Below, piece after piece: positions 16,294-26,132 of a DNA stretch of 64,000 bases (position 1 is its first letter; every line of letters begins with the position of its first letter). A program made the position numbers and the translations under genes. The notes under the pieces are model-generated. The model saw only the letters and a program-made list of their open reading frames with translations. It made no database searches and had not been told where the DNA came from. Origin of the DNA: RGIG4576 sp045656705 (GTDB lineage Bacteria > Bacteroidota > Bacteroidia > Bacteroidales > Muribaculaceae); contig JAZORR010000007.1 of NCBI GenBank assembly GCA_045656705.1, forward strand, positions 1 to 64,000. Reading direction: 5' to 3'.

Positions 16294-18972
16294 ATGAAAA
16301 TTAATTTAAATATCAATTACAATACTCAATGGGGCGAATCGCTCTATGTAGTGGGTAATTGCAAAGAATTGGGTAACGGCAAAGTGGAAAATGCCGTGAA
16401 GATGGAACCAAAACCTTACGGACAATGGTGTCTATCGGTAAATTTACCTAAAGATTCAACTGATTTGTGTTATTCTTATTTGGTAAAGAATGAGAATGGA
16501 GCAGTGCGTTATGAATGGGGAAAACCTCACACATTGGTGGTGAATAATGAAGTGAAAAACTTTGAAGTATATGACCAATGGAGCGACCAACCAGAAAATA
16601 AAGCATTCTTCTCTTCGGCATTTACAGAAGGTATATTCTCGCGTAAGCGTGATAAGCAAGCACAACAACCTGTGGCAGGTGGAGTGGTGTTGAAAGTATT
16701 TGCTCCTATCGTGAAGAGCGATGAAGTGCTTGCAATCTCAGGTGATACAAAAGCTCTTGGAGAATGGAATCCAAAGAAAGCTTTAGTATTGAATAGTTCA
16801 AACTTCCCAGAATGGCAAATTGTCTTGGATAAAGATGATGTGAAGAGTGCATTCAACTATAAATTCTTAATCCTAAAGAAAGGTGCAAAGAAAGAAGTAG
16901 TAGCATGGGAATATAGTGATAATCGTCAATTTTTGATGTCGGTGGCATCTGATGCTACAGTTGTAATCTCGGGATTGAATTTTAATGATCCACAACCAGC
17001 ATGGAAGGGTGCAGGTACTGCTATTCCTGTGTTCTCTTTGCGTAGCGAAGAAGACTTTGGTGTGGGTGATTTCTATGACTTGATGAAGATGGTGGACTGG
17101 GCTAAAGAAACCGGTCAACGAGTAATCCAGTTGTTGCCTATTAACGACACAACAATGACACACACCTGGGTAGACTCTTATCCATATAAGGCAAACTCTA
17201 CTTTTGCATTGCATCCTATGTATTTGCGTCCTGATAAAGTGGGCACATTGAAAGATGACGCACGAGTGGCACATTATAATGCTATAGCGAAGGAATTAAA
17301 TGCACTTTCTGCTGTAGATTATGAACGAGCTAACAATGAAAAACTTGCGTATTTGCGTGAAATCTTTGCTGAAAATGGAGCAAAAACATTGAAATCGGTA
17401 GCATTCCGTTCATTCTTAAAGAATAATGAATATTGGTTGAAGCCATATGCTGCATTCTGCGTACTAAGAGATAAATATAACACACCAGAATTTGAAAATT
17501 GGGGTGAATATGCACAATATAGCGAAAAGGTGGTAGAAAAAGTGTGTGTAGAAAATGAAAACGAAATCAATTTCACATACTATCTTCAATATCATCTTGA
17601 TAAGCAACTACGCGAAGTGCGTAATTACGCTCACGACAATGGTGTTGTGTTAAAGGGTGATATACCTATCGGTATTGCTCGTGCAAGTGTAGATGCGTGG
17701 ATGTATCCACATTTGTTCTATATGGATTGTCAAGCAGGAGCACCACCAGATGATTTCTCTGTACTTGGCCAAAACTGGGGTTTCCCAACATATAATTGGG
17801 AAGAAATGAATAAAGATGGTTTTGCATGGTGGAAGAGTCGCTTCTGTAAGATGGCAGAATATTTTGATGCTTATCGTATAGATCATATTCTTGGTTTCTT
17901 TCGTATATGGCAAATACCGATGGATGCTGTACATGGTTTGCTCGGTACATTCAATCCAGCAATGCCATTTAGTGCTGATGAGTTACGCAATAACTACGAT
18001 TTCTGGATAAATCACGATTTGCATACCAAACCATATATTATGGACTATTTCTTGGGTGATTTCTTTGGCGAGTACACAGAGGAAGCTAAGTCTATGTTTA
18101 TGGAGCAAATGAATGATGGAAGATATTTCTTGAAGGATTTTGTAAATACACAGCGCAAGGTGGAAGCATATTTTACTGCTCAACCAGAAACTGAAAAGAA
18201 TGAGTACTTGAAGAATGCACTCTATGGCTTGATAGATGATGTACTATTTATAGAAGATGCAGAACAAAAGGGACACTATCATCCAAGAATTTCAGCTCAA
18301 TCTACTTATGTATATCGTTCGATGAGCGATTATGAGCGTTGGTGTTTCGATCGCTTATATAATGATTTCTTCTATCATCGTCATAACGATTTCTGGTATG
18401 GAAAAGCAATGTGGAAATTACCACCACTTATCAATGCTACCGATATGCTTGTGTGTGGTGAAGATTTGGGTATGATTCCAGATTGTGTGGCTTCGGTGAT
18501 GAGTGGTCAAAAGATTCTTTCGCTTGAAATTCAACGTATGCCAAAGGATCCAAAGCAAGAATTTGGTAATCCATATGCATATCCTTATATGTGTGTATGT
18601 ACAACATCTACACATGATATGAGCGGTGTGCGCGGTTGGTGGGAAGAAGATCGCGAAAAGACACAACATTTCTATAATAATGTGTTGCAACAATGGGGTG
18701 AAGCACCTCAATTTGCTGAACCATGGATTTGTGACAAGATTGTGTGTGATCACTTGAACTCGCCTGCAATTCTTACTATTCTTCCTTTGCAAGATTGGCT
18801 ATCGGTTAGTGGAGATTTGAGAAGAGAAAATCCACAAGAAGAGCAAATCAATGTGCCAGCAAATCCTTTCCATTACTGGAGATATCGTATGCATATGACA
18901 CTTGAATCTCTATTGGAACAAAATATCTTTAATCAGTCAATCAAAGACAGAATAAAGAATAGCGGTCGCTAA
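16294..18972 (+). CDS. malQ: 4-alpha-glucanotransferase with two CBM20 starch-binding domains
   Basis: An 892-residue GH77 enzyme that transfers alpha-1,4-glucan segments in maltodextrin and glycogen metabolism. Two CBM20-like domains come first (about residues 1-115 and 125-240; each has the pattern VVGNCKELGNG or ISGDTKALGEWNPKKAL). The GH77 catalytic domain follows (about 245-892): DAYRIDHILGFFRIWQ contains the nucleophile Asp, CGEDLGMIPDCV the acid/base Glu, and TSTHDMSGVRGWW the third carboxylate. This layout corresponds to the DPE2-like form seen in Bacteroidota and plants rather than to the short bacterial MalQ. No signal peptide is present, so it is cytosolic. A terminator at 18992-19032 separates it from the convergent nuclease gene. 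Confidence 0.93.
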   Translation: MKINLNINYNTQWGESLYVVGNCKELGNGKVENAVKMEPKPYGQWCLSVNLPKDSTDLCYSYLVKNENGAVRYEWGKPHTLVVNNEVKNFEVYDQWSDQPENKAFFSSAFTEGIFSRKRDKQAQQPVAGGVVLKVFAPIVKSDEVLAISGDTKALGEWNPKKALVLNSSNFPEWQIVLDKDDVKSAFNYKFLILKKGAKKEVVAWEYSDNRQFLMSVASDATVVISGLNFNDPQPAWKGAGTAIPVFSLRSEEDFGVGDFYDLMKMVDWAKETGQRVIQLLPINDTTMTHTWVDSYPYKANSTFALHPMYLRPDKVGTLKDDARVAHYNAIAKELNALSAVDYERANNEKLAYLREIFAENGAKTLKSVAFRSFLKNNEYWLKPYAAFCVLRDKYNTPEFENWGEYAQYSEKVVEKVCVENENEINFTYYLQYHLDKQLREVRNYAHDNGVVLKGDIPIGIARASVDAWMYPHLFYMDCQAGAPPDDFSVLGQNWGFPTYNWEEMNKDGFAWWKSRFCKMAEYFDAYRIDHILGFFRIWQIPMDAVHGLLGTFNPAMPFSADELRNNYDFWINHDLHTKPYIMDYFLGDFFGEYTEEAKSMFMEQMNDGRYFLKDFVNTQRKVEAYFTAQPETEKNEYLKNALYGLIDDVLFIEDAEQKGHYHPRISAQSTYVYRSMSDYERWCFDRLYNDFFYHRHNDFWYGKAMWKLPPLINATDMLVCGEDLGMIPDCVASVMSGQKILSLEIQRMPKDPKQEFGNPYAYPYMCVCTTSTHDMSGVRGWWEEDREKTQHFYNNVLQQWGEAPQFAEPWICDKIVCDHLNSPAILTILPLQDWLSVSGDLRRENPQEEQINVPANPFHYWRYRMHMTLESLLEQNIFNQSIKDRIKNSGR

Positions 18973-18991
18973 TAGAGGATTTAAATAAGAT

Positions 18992-19032
18992 AAAAAGCAG
19001 TATAACTTGAATGATAGTTATACTGCTTTTTT
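18992..19032. terminator. Bidirectional terminator between malQ and the convergent nuclease gene
   Basis: AAAAGCAGTATAAC pairs perfectly with GTTATACTGCTTTT, with T runs on the plus side and in the reverse direction. Confidence 0.88.
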
Positions 19033-19036
19033 AAGT

Positions 19037-19774
19037 TTATTTATTGAGTTTGTAGTGGTTGAGAATGCTTATTACTTCTTTCTTGAGATAAGGTAAATCA
19101 ATCAAATGATATCTTCCGTTTTTGGGGTGAAAGACAGCTAATCGATTTTGAGAAACCATTATGTTGTAATTTTTCTCAAGGATATATCGGTACATACTTA
19201 CTTGAAGCGCATAGTGATAGTAGGTGGTATCACTCAAGTGACTGATAGGTGGCAACGCATTTTTTCTAAAAGGACTTTCTCGTTCAACGCATCCATTTTT
19301 AATGAGCTTTTCGCTTCTTTTCCAATCGTAAATAGTGAAGATACCATTTTGATATTCAAGAAAGTCAAGAGTGCCAGCTACTCCATATTCTTCGTCGTAA
19401 ATACGCCATTCGGTGCGATAGGGATGGAGTGTGTGTTGAGATGCTAATTGCAAGAAAAGGTTGAATGTGTCGTCGTTTTCGCTAAAGATACCCATATAAT
19501 ATTTTTCTATTTTATCGTGCATAGCTGTGCCAAGTTCGCGTGCACGTTGGGCATTTGCTTCCCATTGAGCTTTTAGTTCTTCTGCTGTGGTGTTTAATTG
19601 TTTGGCTTTTTTCTCGGCCCAAAAATCAGCGTCAAATTTTTCAAAACACTCATCGATGAGAGTGGTGACCGAAATCATTCTTTGTCCGTGAAGTGTGTAC
19701 ACATGTTCATCTTCGTTGAAAAGAAGGTGGCAGTCTCGCTCGTGAGAGTTGCGTATATTGTAATCAAATGACAT
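19037..19774 (-). CDS. PD-(D/E)XK superfamily nuclease, RecB-like
   Basis: A 245-residue cytosolic protein with the ordered motifs of RecB/Cas4-type nucleases: GTAMHDKIE (about 82-90), Glu122 in RTEWRIY, Asp137 in GVAGTLDFL, the D-W-K core at 150-152 (YDWKRSE), and a trailing Q-x-x-x-Y motif in ALQVSMYRYILE. These five elements form a complete metal-dependent nuclease site. Homologs are often phage- or repair-linked, but the neighbours here (malQ, carB) are housekeeping and do not help. The gene has its own ATG and is closed by the shared terminator at 18992-19032. The biological role is unknown. Confidence 0.8.
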   Translation of the reverse strand: MSFDYNIRNSHERDCHLLFNEDEHVYTLHGQRMISVTTLIDECFEKFDADFWAEKKAKQLNTTAEELKAQWEANAQRARELGTAMHDKIEKYYMGIFSENDDTFNLFLQLASQHTLHPYRTEWRIYDEEYGVAGTLDFLEYQNGIFTIYDWKRSEKLIKNGCVERESPFRKNALPPISHLSDTTYYHYALQVSMYRYILEKNYNIMVSQNRLAVFHPKNGRYHLIDLPYLKKEVISILNHYKLNK

Positions 19775-19792
19775 AGGTTTATTTACTTAATA

Positions 19793-19826
19793 AATCACCC
19801 CAAAAGTGAGATCTTTTGGGGTGATT
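19793..19826 (-). terminator. Terminator of carB
   Basis: Perfect 14-bp stem AATCACCCCAAAAG/CTTTTGGGGTGATT, just past the carB stop, with a T-rich tail on the minus strand. Confidence 0.85.
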
Positions 19827-19846
19827 GGGTTATCTAATATTATTTA

Positions 19847-22800
19847 TTAATATTCGCTCCATGCTGTGATATTGATTTCATCAAGAGCCTTAGTAGTGAA
19901 TGCTCTGATGAATGCAGCAGCAAGTCGTGCATTGGTCAACAATGGAATGTTGTGGTCGATAGCAGAACGGCGAATACGATATCCATTAGTCAACTCTCTC
20001 TTAGTATGGTTCTTTGGAATGTTAACTACCAAGTCGATAGCGTGTGATGAGATAAGGTCAAGTACATTTTCACCTTCTTCATCAGGCCAGCATACTGGGT
20101 GTGCTTTTACGCCATTATCGCTCAAGAATTTAGCTGTACCTTCGGTAGCATATAGTTTATAGCCATTCTTATCGAGAATCTTGCAGCAGTCAAGCAAGTC
20201 AACCTTACCACGCGCATCGCCTGAAGATACTAATACTGCTTTGTCCTTGCTTGGAATGCGATGACCTACTGAAATCATCGAGTTCAATAGAGCTTCATCG
20301 AAATCAGCACCTAAACATCCTACTTCACCAGTTGATGCCATATCTACACCAAGCACAGGGTCGGCTTTGTGAAGACGAGCAAATGAGAATTGAGATGCCT
20401 TGATACCAATGTAGTCTATGTCGAATGTAGAAGTATCAGCCTTTTCTACTGGTTCGTTAAGCATAATGCGTGTAGCAGTTTCAATGAAGTTACGCTTCAA
20501 AATTTTAGAAACGAATGGGAAACTACGAGAAGCACGCAAGTTACATTCAATTACCTTCACATCATTATTCTTAGCAAGATATTGAATGTTGAAAGGTCCT
20601 GAAATGTTAAGTTCCTTAGCAATCTTCTTACTGATGCGCTTGATGCGACGAGCAGTTTCCATATATATCTTTTGAGCAGGGAATACAAGTGTAGCATCAC
20701 CAGAGTGTACACCAGCAAACTCAATATGTTCTGAAATAGCGTATTCAATAACTTCACCATTGCGAGCTACGGCATCAAATTCAATTTCCTTTGCATTTTG
20801 CAAGAATTCAGAAACTACAACAGGGAATTCTTTTGATACCTTTGCAGCAGCACCAAGGAATTCATACATAGATTCGTGGTCGTAGCAAACATTCATTGCA
20901 GCACCAGAAAGTACATAACTTGGACGAATAAGAACAGGGAATCCTACTTCTTCTACGAATTTATCAATATCATCGAAACTTGTCAATTCTTTCCAACGAG
21001 GTTGATCAATACCGAGGTTGTCGAGCATAGCAGAGAATTTGTGACGATTTTCTGCGCGGTCGATAGAAATAGGAGAAGTACCAAGGATAGGTACATTACG
21101 ACGATATAGTTTCATCGCAAGGTTGTTAGGAATTTGACCACCAACTGAAACAATAACGCCACGAGGAGATTCAAGGTCGATAACGTCGAGTACACGTTCG
21201 AAACTTAGTTCGTCGAAGTACAAGCGGACGCACATATCGTAGTCAGTAGATACTGTTTCAGGGTTATAGTTAATCATAATTGATTTATAACTAAGTTTGC
21301 GACAAGTGTTAACTGCATTTACAGAGCACCAGTCAAATTCTACCGAGCTACCGATGCGATAAGCACCCGAACCAAGAACTATAATGTTCTTACCAGAGTT
21401 GTAGTCGTAAGAAATTTGGTGAGCATCAGCACTATATGTTACATATAGATAGTTTGTAAGTTCTGGGTATTCAGAAGCAACTGTATTGATGCGACACACC
21501 TTAGGGGTGATGTTGAATGATTTACGATGTTCGCGAACACGAAGTACATCGTTTTCGTAACCTGTTTCAGGGTTTTCTACGTAACGAGCGATTTGGAAGT
21601 CGCTAAAGCCAAGTTTTTTAGCTTCGGCAAGCACATCGGCAGGAAGATCTTCGATCTTATTGAAAGATTTAAGTTTTTCTGCGTAGTCAACAATATTTTT
21701 TAGTCGGCTCAAGAACCAAGGGTCAATCTTGGTAAGAGCTTCGATTTGTTCGATGGTGTATCCTTTTTCAAATGCTTGTGCAATAGCAAAAATACGAAGG
21801 TCGGTAGGGTGTGATAGTTCGTAATCGAGGTCGTCGAAGTGAATATCTTTGTTGCCCACAAAACCGTGCATACCTTGTCCAATCATACGAAGACCTTTTT
21901 GAATGATTTCTTCGAATGACTTACCGATAGACATAATTTCGCCTACTGATTTCATTGCCGAACCGATTTCACGATCAACACCTGCAAACTTAGTCAAGTC
22001 CCAACGAGGAATCTTTACAATCATATAATCAACAGATGGTGCAACATAAGCAGAGTTTGGTGTACCCATTTCGCCGATTTGATCGAGAGAGTAACCAAGA
22101 GCAAGCTTAGCAGCAACGAAAGCAAGAGGGTAACCAGAAGCCTTAGACGCAAGTGCAGAACTTCGGCTTAGGCGTGCGTTAATCTCGATGATGCGATAAT
22201 CGTTGGTTTGTGCATTGAATGCATATTGGATGTTACATTCTCCCACGATACCGATGTGGCGTACCACCTTAGTAGCTATATCTTGTAGCATATTGATTTG
22301 CTCTTGAGTGAGCGAAACAATAGGAGCTACTACGATACTTTCTCCAGTGTGAATACCAAGTGGGTCGAAGTTTTCCATAGGTACTACTGTGAAGCAGTGG
22401 TCGTTTTTATCGCGAATAACTTCAAATTCGATTTCTTTCCAACCTTTCAATGATTCTTCTACAAGAATTTGCTTAGAGTGAGCAAGAGCACTTTCGCATA
22501 GAGTGCGGAATTCTTCCTCATTAGCACAAATACCAGAGCCAAGACCACCAAGAGCATAAGCCGAACGCACCATCACAGGGAAACCAATGCGATGAGCTAC
22601 TTCAATAGCATCTTCCATAGTTTCTACAGCTTGAGAAACTGGAGTCTTCGCTTCTATTTCGTTAAGTTTCTTCACGAAAAGGTCGCGGTCTTCGGTAATC
22701 ATAATTGCATCTACTGATGTGCCAAGCACTTTTACTCCATATTTTTCAAGAGTACCATTTAGATAAAGATCAGTACCACAATTTAGAGCTGTTTGACCAC

Positions 22801-23065
22801 CAAACGCAAGAAGAATTCCATCAGGTTTTTCCTTCTTAATAATTTCTTCTACGAAATAAGGGGTAATAGGAAGGAAATACACTTGATCAGCAACACCTTC
22901 AGATGTTTGGATAGTTGCAATATTAGGATTGATGAGAACGGTAGAAATACCTTCTTCTCTGAGAGCTTTCAAAGCTTGAGAGCCAGAGTAGTCAAACTCG
23001 CCTGCTTGTCCGATTTTAAGGGCACCCGAACCAAGCAATAATACTTTTTTAATTCCGTCAACCAT
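19847..23065 (-). CDS. carB: Carbamoyl-phosphate synthase, large subunit
   Basis: A 1072-residue enzyme that makes carbamoyl phosphate for pyrimidine and arginine synthesis from bicarbonate, ammonia and two ATP. It is an internal duplication: two pre-ATP-grasp plus ATP-grasp halves (about residues 1-400 and 545-930; GSGALKIGQAGEFDYSG and GSGAYRIGSSVEFDWCS are the matching loops). An oligomerisation domain lies between, and a C-terminal MGS-like regulatory domain (about 935-1072; VSSGDARGKVDLL, TEGTAKFLSDNG) follows. Length is standard. The small subunit carA is not adjacent and must be elsewhere, so ammonia delivery needs a gene outside the window. It starts at ATG 23065; its promoter is not clear. 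Confidence 0.97.
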   Translation of the reverse strand: MVDGIKKVLLLGSGALKIGQAGEFDYSGSQALKALREEGISTVLINPNIATIQTSEGVADQVYFLPITPYFVEEIIKKEKPDGILLAFGGQTALNCGTDLYLNGTLEKYGVKVLGTSVDAIMITEDRDLFVKKLNEIEAKTPVSQAVETMEDAIEVAHRIGFPVMVRSAYALGGLGSGICANEEEFRTLCESALAHSKQILVEESLKGWKEIEFEVIRDKNDHCFTVVPMENFDPLGIHTGESIVVAPIVSLTQEQINMLQDIATKVVRHIGIVGECNIQYAFNAQTNDYRIIEINARLSRSSALASKASGYPLAFVAAKLALGYSLDQIGEMGTPNSAYVAPSVDYMIVKIPRWDLTKFAGVDREIGSAMKSVGEIMSIGKSFEEIIQKGLRMIGQGMHGFVGNKDIHFDDLDYELSHPTDLRIFAIAQAFEKGYTIEQIEALTKIDPWFLSRLKNIVDYAEKLKSFNKIEDLPADVLAEAKKLGFSDFQIARYVENPETGYENDVLRVREHRKSFNITPKVCRINTVASEYPELTNYLYVTYSADAHQISYDYNSGKNIIVLGSGAYRIGSSVEFDWCSVNAVNTCRKLSYKSIMINYNPETVSTDYDMCVRLYFDELSFERVLDVIDLESPRGVIVSVGGQIPNNLAMKLYRRNVPILGTSPISIDRAENRHKFSAMLDNLGIDQPRWKELTSFDDIDKFVEEVGFPVLIRPSYVLSGAAMNVCYDHESMYEFLGAAAKVSKEFPVVVSEFLQNAKEIEFDAVARNGEVIEYAISEHIEFAGVHSGDATLVFPAQKIYMETARRIKRISKKIAKELNISGPFNIQYLAKNNDVKVIECNLRASRSFPFVSKILKRNFIETATRIMLNEPVEKADTSTFDIDYIGIKASQFSFARLHKADPVLGVDMASTGEVGCLGADFDEALLNSMISVGHRIPSKDKAVLVSSGDARGKVDLLDCCKILDKNGYKLYATEGTAKFLSDNGVKAHPVCWPDEEGENVLDLISSHAIDLVVNIPKNHTKRELTNGYRIRRSAIDHNIPLLTNARLAAAFIRAFTTKALDEINITAWSEY

Positions 23066-23186
23066 GATATTCTAATAAATTATTATTATTATTGTTATAA
23101 ATTATTCAATAAGTAGTGTGGAGTTGCAAATAAAACTCACTATAAAAATGTTTGTAATACGATGTTTCAGTTGTGTATTTAAAATA

Positions 23187-23223
23187 AAATCCACAGCTTA
23201 ATAAAAAGCAGTGGATTTATACG
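23187..23223 (-). terminator. Terminator of the pspC-like gene
   Basis: On the minus strand AAATCCACTGCTT pairs with AAGCTGTGGATTT (one internal mismatch), followed by a T-rich tract. It lies between the pspC-like stop and the carB start. Confidence 0.65.
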
Positions 23224-23230
23224 AAAAATA

Positions 23231-23416
23231 TTAATTATCATTAGGCATTAATAATGCAAGAATGATATAAGCCAAAACACCAGTACCATAAAAAACAACT
23301 AATATGGCCCAAATAATTCGAATAATAGTAGCGTCGATGCCAAAATACTCGCTAAGGCCGCCACATACACCGAATAATTTCTTATCTACTTGAGATTTTT
23401 TTAATTTTTTGGTCAT
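23231..23416 (-). CDS. Small PspC-domain membrane protein
   Basis: A 61-residue protein that is essentially one PspC domain. An N-terminal basic part contains KLFGVCGGLSEYFGIDATIIRIIWA (quoted here as the GVCGGLSEYFG core), followed by one membrane helix (about 31-57) ending ALLMPNDN. In enterobacteria PspC senses envelope stress with PspB/PspA; in Bacteroidota the domain often stands alone and its partner is unknown. Its own -7 box TAAATTTG is at 23443-23450 on the minus strand. Confidence 0.88.
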   Translation of the reverse strand: MTKKLKKSQVDKKLFGVCGGLSEYFGIDATIIRIIWAILVVFYGTGVLAYIILALLMPNDN

Positions 23417-23442
23417 TATGTTTGTTTTAGTTCAAATTAGTG

Positions 23443-23450
23443 CAAATTTA
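23443..23450 (-). promoter_or_regulatory. Bacteroidota -7 promoter box for the pspC-like gene
   Basis: The minus strand reads TAAATTTG, 26 bp before the ATG. No clear -33 box at normal spacing. Confidence 0.5.
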
Positions 23451-23495
23451 CGAAAAAAATACGAAATATTAAAATCAATGGAGATATTATTACTC

Positions 23496-24632
23496 TTATT
23501 TATTGATTTTTTTTGATAGATATTTACGAATAGGAGTGTCATATAGTTTTAAACAAATATTTGCTAATAATAAACTACCTAAAACCACCACTGTAGCCAT
23601 ATACCAAGTTTGGCCGAATGTATAAAGTTTATTATCTATTAGCCATTGATAGAAAAGGTACATAATAGGGTAGTGTACAATATATGCTGGATATGATATT
23701 TCGCCAAGATGGTGGCAAATAGCTGTGGATTTGCTATCGCTTGTGTTGCCTGAAGCACCTAACCACACCAAAATAGGAAATATAACTATTACACACACAC
23801 TTTCAAAGATGCCATTGATGTGAATACCATTATATTCTTTAAGATAAGGAATGCAGAAAATGGTAATTAAAATAATAGAGCATATCCAAAATGCACCTTT
23901 TATATTTATGGGTTTGAATTTGCGAGCAAGTAGCATACCGATGGTAAAAGGTAGCATCATACGCAAAAGTCCTCCCCAGAAATTGACTGTGTCGAGAGTC
24001 CATCCCACACCGATGCTTCCATATTGTGAAATATTGGCTGTAGCAAACCAAATGTGTGTTGCTCCGAGTATTATTACGAGTAACGAGAGTAATTTTGTGG
24101 ATAATCGTCTTATTAAGAATGCATATAGAATGTTGCCGATGTATTCAAAGAAAAGCGACCAGCAAGGACCATTTAATGGATACATTTCGCCATTACCACG
24201 CACTTCGTAATTTGAAGCACCAGGTACAGCAGGAATGAGAAACATTGCACATAACATAGCAAGCATAATAGCGGAGGAGGTAATGTGTGTGCCGTCCCAT
24301 TGTTTTGCTCCACCTATGCAGAATGTTATAGTTCCAATGATTGCCCCCATTATTACCATAGGTTGAAGGCGAATAAGTCGACGCTTGAAAAAATCTAAAG
24401 TTGAGAGTTTCTCTTTCCATCGGTTGTCATAAGCATAACTGATTACGAACCCCGATAATATAAAGAAGAAGTCTACTGCAAGGTATCCGTGATTAATAGT
24501 TTCTATCATACCACCTCCTGCAAAAGCATATCCTTCAAAAATGTGATAAATGATAACGAGTATTGCTGCTACACCACGCAATCCATCGAGGATGTGATAG
24601 TGTGGTGTGATAAGATTTGATTGCGTATTCAT
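23496..24632 (-). CDS. Acyltransferase family 3 (OafA/YrhL-like) membrane protein
   Basis: A 378-residue inner-membrane protein with about ten hydrophobic segments. The family start DGLRGVAAILVIIYHIFEGYAF (core LRGVAA..V..YH, residues 17-35) carries the conserved His; RLIRLQPM and the C-terminal SYPAYIVHYPIMY are also typical. Such enzymes O-acetylate or otherwise acylate cell-surface glycans or exported sugars. The acceptor cannot be told. It lies 33 bp downstream of the histidine kinase on the same strand, so it is probably co-transcribed with the two-component pair. Confidence 0.88.
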   Translation of the reverse strand: MNTQSNLITPHYHILDGLRGVAAILVIIYHIFEGYAFAGGGMIETINHGYLAVDFFFILSGFVISYAYDNRWKEKLSTLDFFKRRLIRLQPMVIMGAIIGTITFCIGGAKQWDGTHITSSAIMLAMLCAMFLIPAVPGASNYEVRGNGEMYPLNGPCWSLFFEYIGNILYAFLIRRLSTKLLSLLVIILGATHIWFATANISQYGSIGVGWTLDTVNFWGGLLRMMLPFTIGMLLARKFKPINIKGAFWICSIILITIFCIPYLKEYNGIHINGIFESVCVIVIFPILVWLGASGNTSDSKSTAICHHLGEISYPAYIVHYPIMYLFYQWLIDNKLYTFGQTWYMATVVVLGSLLLANICLKLYDTPIRKYLSKKINK

Positions 24633-24665
24633 AAATTGTTATATAATAGTGGTTGTTAACTGAAA

Positions 24666-26132
24666 TCATGCTGATGGTAGGGTGAAAATGAATTCAAGTC
24701 CACCTTCGATGCGATTGCTTGCCATAATTGTGCCATTGCATAGGTCGATAGATTCTTTTACTATGGCAAGTCCAAGCCCCGTACCATTTTTCTTGTTTTT
24801 ATCTTTTTCTACTCTATAAAATCTATTAAATAGTTTAGGTGTAGACTCTACGGGTACTCCTGTTCCATTGTCGAAGAATGAGAATCTTAAATAGTTACCT
24901 TCTTTTGAATGATACTTAATTACAATATCTGTACCGTTGGAGTAGAAACAACTGTTTTTTATAAGGTTGCAAAATATATTGTAAAGAAGCATTTCGTTTG
25001 ATTTTACATAGATATCGGGATTTACGAAGATTTGTAAACTCATATTATATTCTTCAAGTGTAAACTTTAGATCCTCCTTGGCTTGAAGTACGATTTGTCG
25101 CACATTCACATCTTCGAGTGCTATATTGTTTTTACCATCTTCAAGTCGATTGATTACAGCTATGTTTATTACCATATTTTGCAATCGTTTGGTGTTTTGT
25201 AGACATTTGTTGAGGAATGTCAGTTGTGTCTTTTTGTCGATATCGGGGTGATTGATAAGAGTATCAAGATAGCCCATAATGATACCGATAGGGGTTTTTA
25301 TCTCATGGTTTAGGTTATTGGCTAAAGTGCGTTTTGAAAGCAAACGTTCTTTTTCTTCTTGAATGGCTTGCTCACGCTCTTTGTCGTGTTTTTTAATTAT
25401 TTCTAATTGCTTTTTATATAATGTATAAAGGTCGTCAGTGATACCTTTGTCATTTAATTGTTCTTGATTAGTAGTCGAAGAGTTGTAGTCATTGTTAAGC
25501 TTGAGAATAAATTTTTTTAAGCGTTCGATATTGTTGATATGGATATATAATAAAGTAATACAAATAACAGCAATTATAGTCATTAATATAATAAGTGTAA
25601 GCTTAATGTATGCCGAAGATACGAAGTCTGAAATATTGGCTTCGTTGATAATTGTGGATTCACTTACTATGTATTTTCTGCTTGACTTTGAATAAGTAGC
25701 AGAATAGAGGCAATCCATTTCAAGAAATGAATCATAAAATGGATGATGAATACTTATTTTATCTATTTCGTAAGAGAAGCGATGCTTTATCTCTTCAAAA
25801 GTGGGAACATCATAATTGATGGTGCTTGTTGCATTTGAATAGAGTAGATTATTGTTCTCGTCGTATATTTTGAAAAAGAAATTCTCGATAGGTGAGTTAT
25901 TGTCCTTGAATAATGTGTAATGAACATAATTCAAGTCGGTAGAATCGTTAGGATATTTTGAAAGGATATAATTATTGTGTATTTCGATTTGAGCTTTGGC
26001 TGTTTCGAAACACGATGAGTTATATTTGTTCCATAGAGCATTTATGAGTCCTCCGATAATAAGGAACACTACAGCAAGAAGACCCAAAAAAGCAATTATG
26101 GTTTTGCTATATGTTAACTTCTTGGAATCCAT
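24666..26132 (-). CDS. Sensor histidine kinase
   Basis: A 488-residue membrane kinase. One membrane helix lies near residues 12-34, then a periplasmic sensor region of about 135 residues, and a second helix near 172-198. The cytosolic part includes a coiled-coil-like linker, an H box LNHEIKTPIGIIMGY (phospho-accepting His), an N box NLIKNSCFYS, G1 FFDNGTGVP and G2 GTGLGLAIVKE. All catalytic motifs are intact. The start overlaps the end of the response-regulator gene by 26 bp, which implies coupled translation. The signal is unknown; the sensor region shows no domain I recognise. Confidence 0.93.
   Translation of the reverse strand: MDSKKLTYSKTIIAFLGLLAVVFLIIGGLINALWNKYNSSCFETAKAQIEIHNNYILSKYPNDSTDLNYVHYTLFKDNNSPIENFFFKIYDENNNLLYSNATSTINYDVPTFEEIKHRFSYEIDKISIHHPFYDSFLEMDCLYSATYSKSSRKYIVSESTIINEANISDFVSSAYIKLTLIILMTIIAVICITLLYIHINNIERLKKFILKLNNDYNSSTTNQEQLNDKGITDDLYTLYKKQLEIIKKHDKEREQAIQEEKERLLSKRTLANNLNHEIKTPIGIIMGYLDTLINHPDIDKKTQLTFLNKCLQNTKRLQNMVINIAVINRLEDGKNNIALEDVNVRQIVLQAKEDLKFTLEEYNMSLQIFVNPDIYVKSNEMLLYNIFCNLIKNSCFYSNGTDIVIKYHSKEGNYLRFSFFDNGTGVPVESTPKLFNRFYRVEKDKNKKNGTGLGLAIVKESIDLCNGTIMASNRIEGGLEFIFTLPSA

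Noticed and set aside
19866..23041. Several plus-strand open frames opposite carB
   Set aside because: They are shadows of the minus-strand carB frame with no family motifs or promoters; likewise the many frames opposite ilv genes, gpmI and malQ.
23066..23230. Pyrimidine-type leader upstream of carB
   Set aside because: No leader ORF or terminator directed at carB is visible; the hairpin there belongs to the preceding pspC-like gene.
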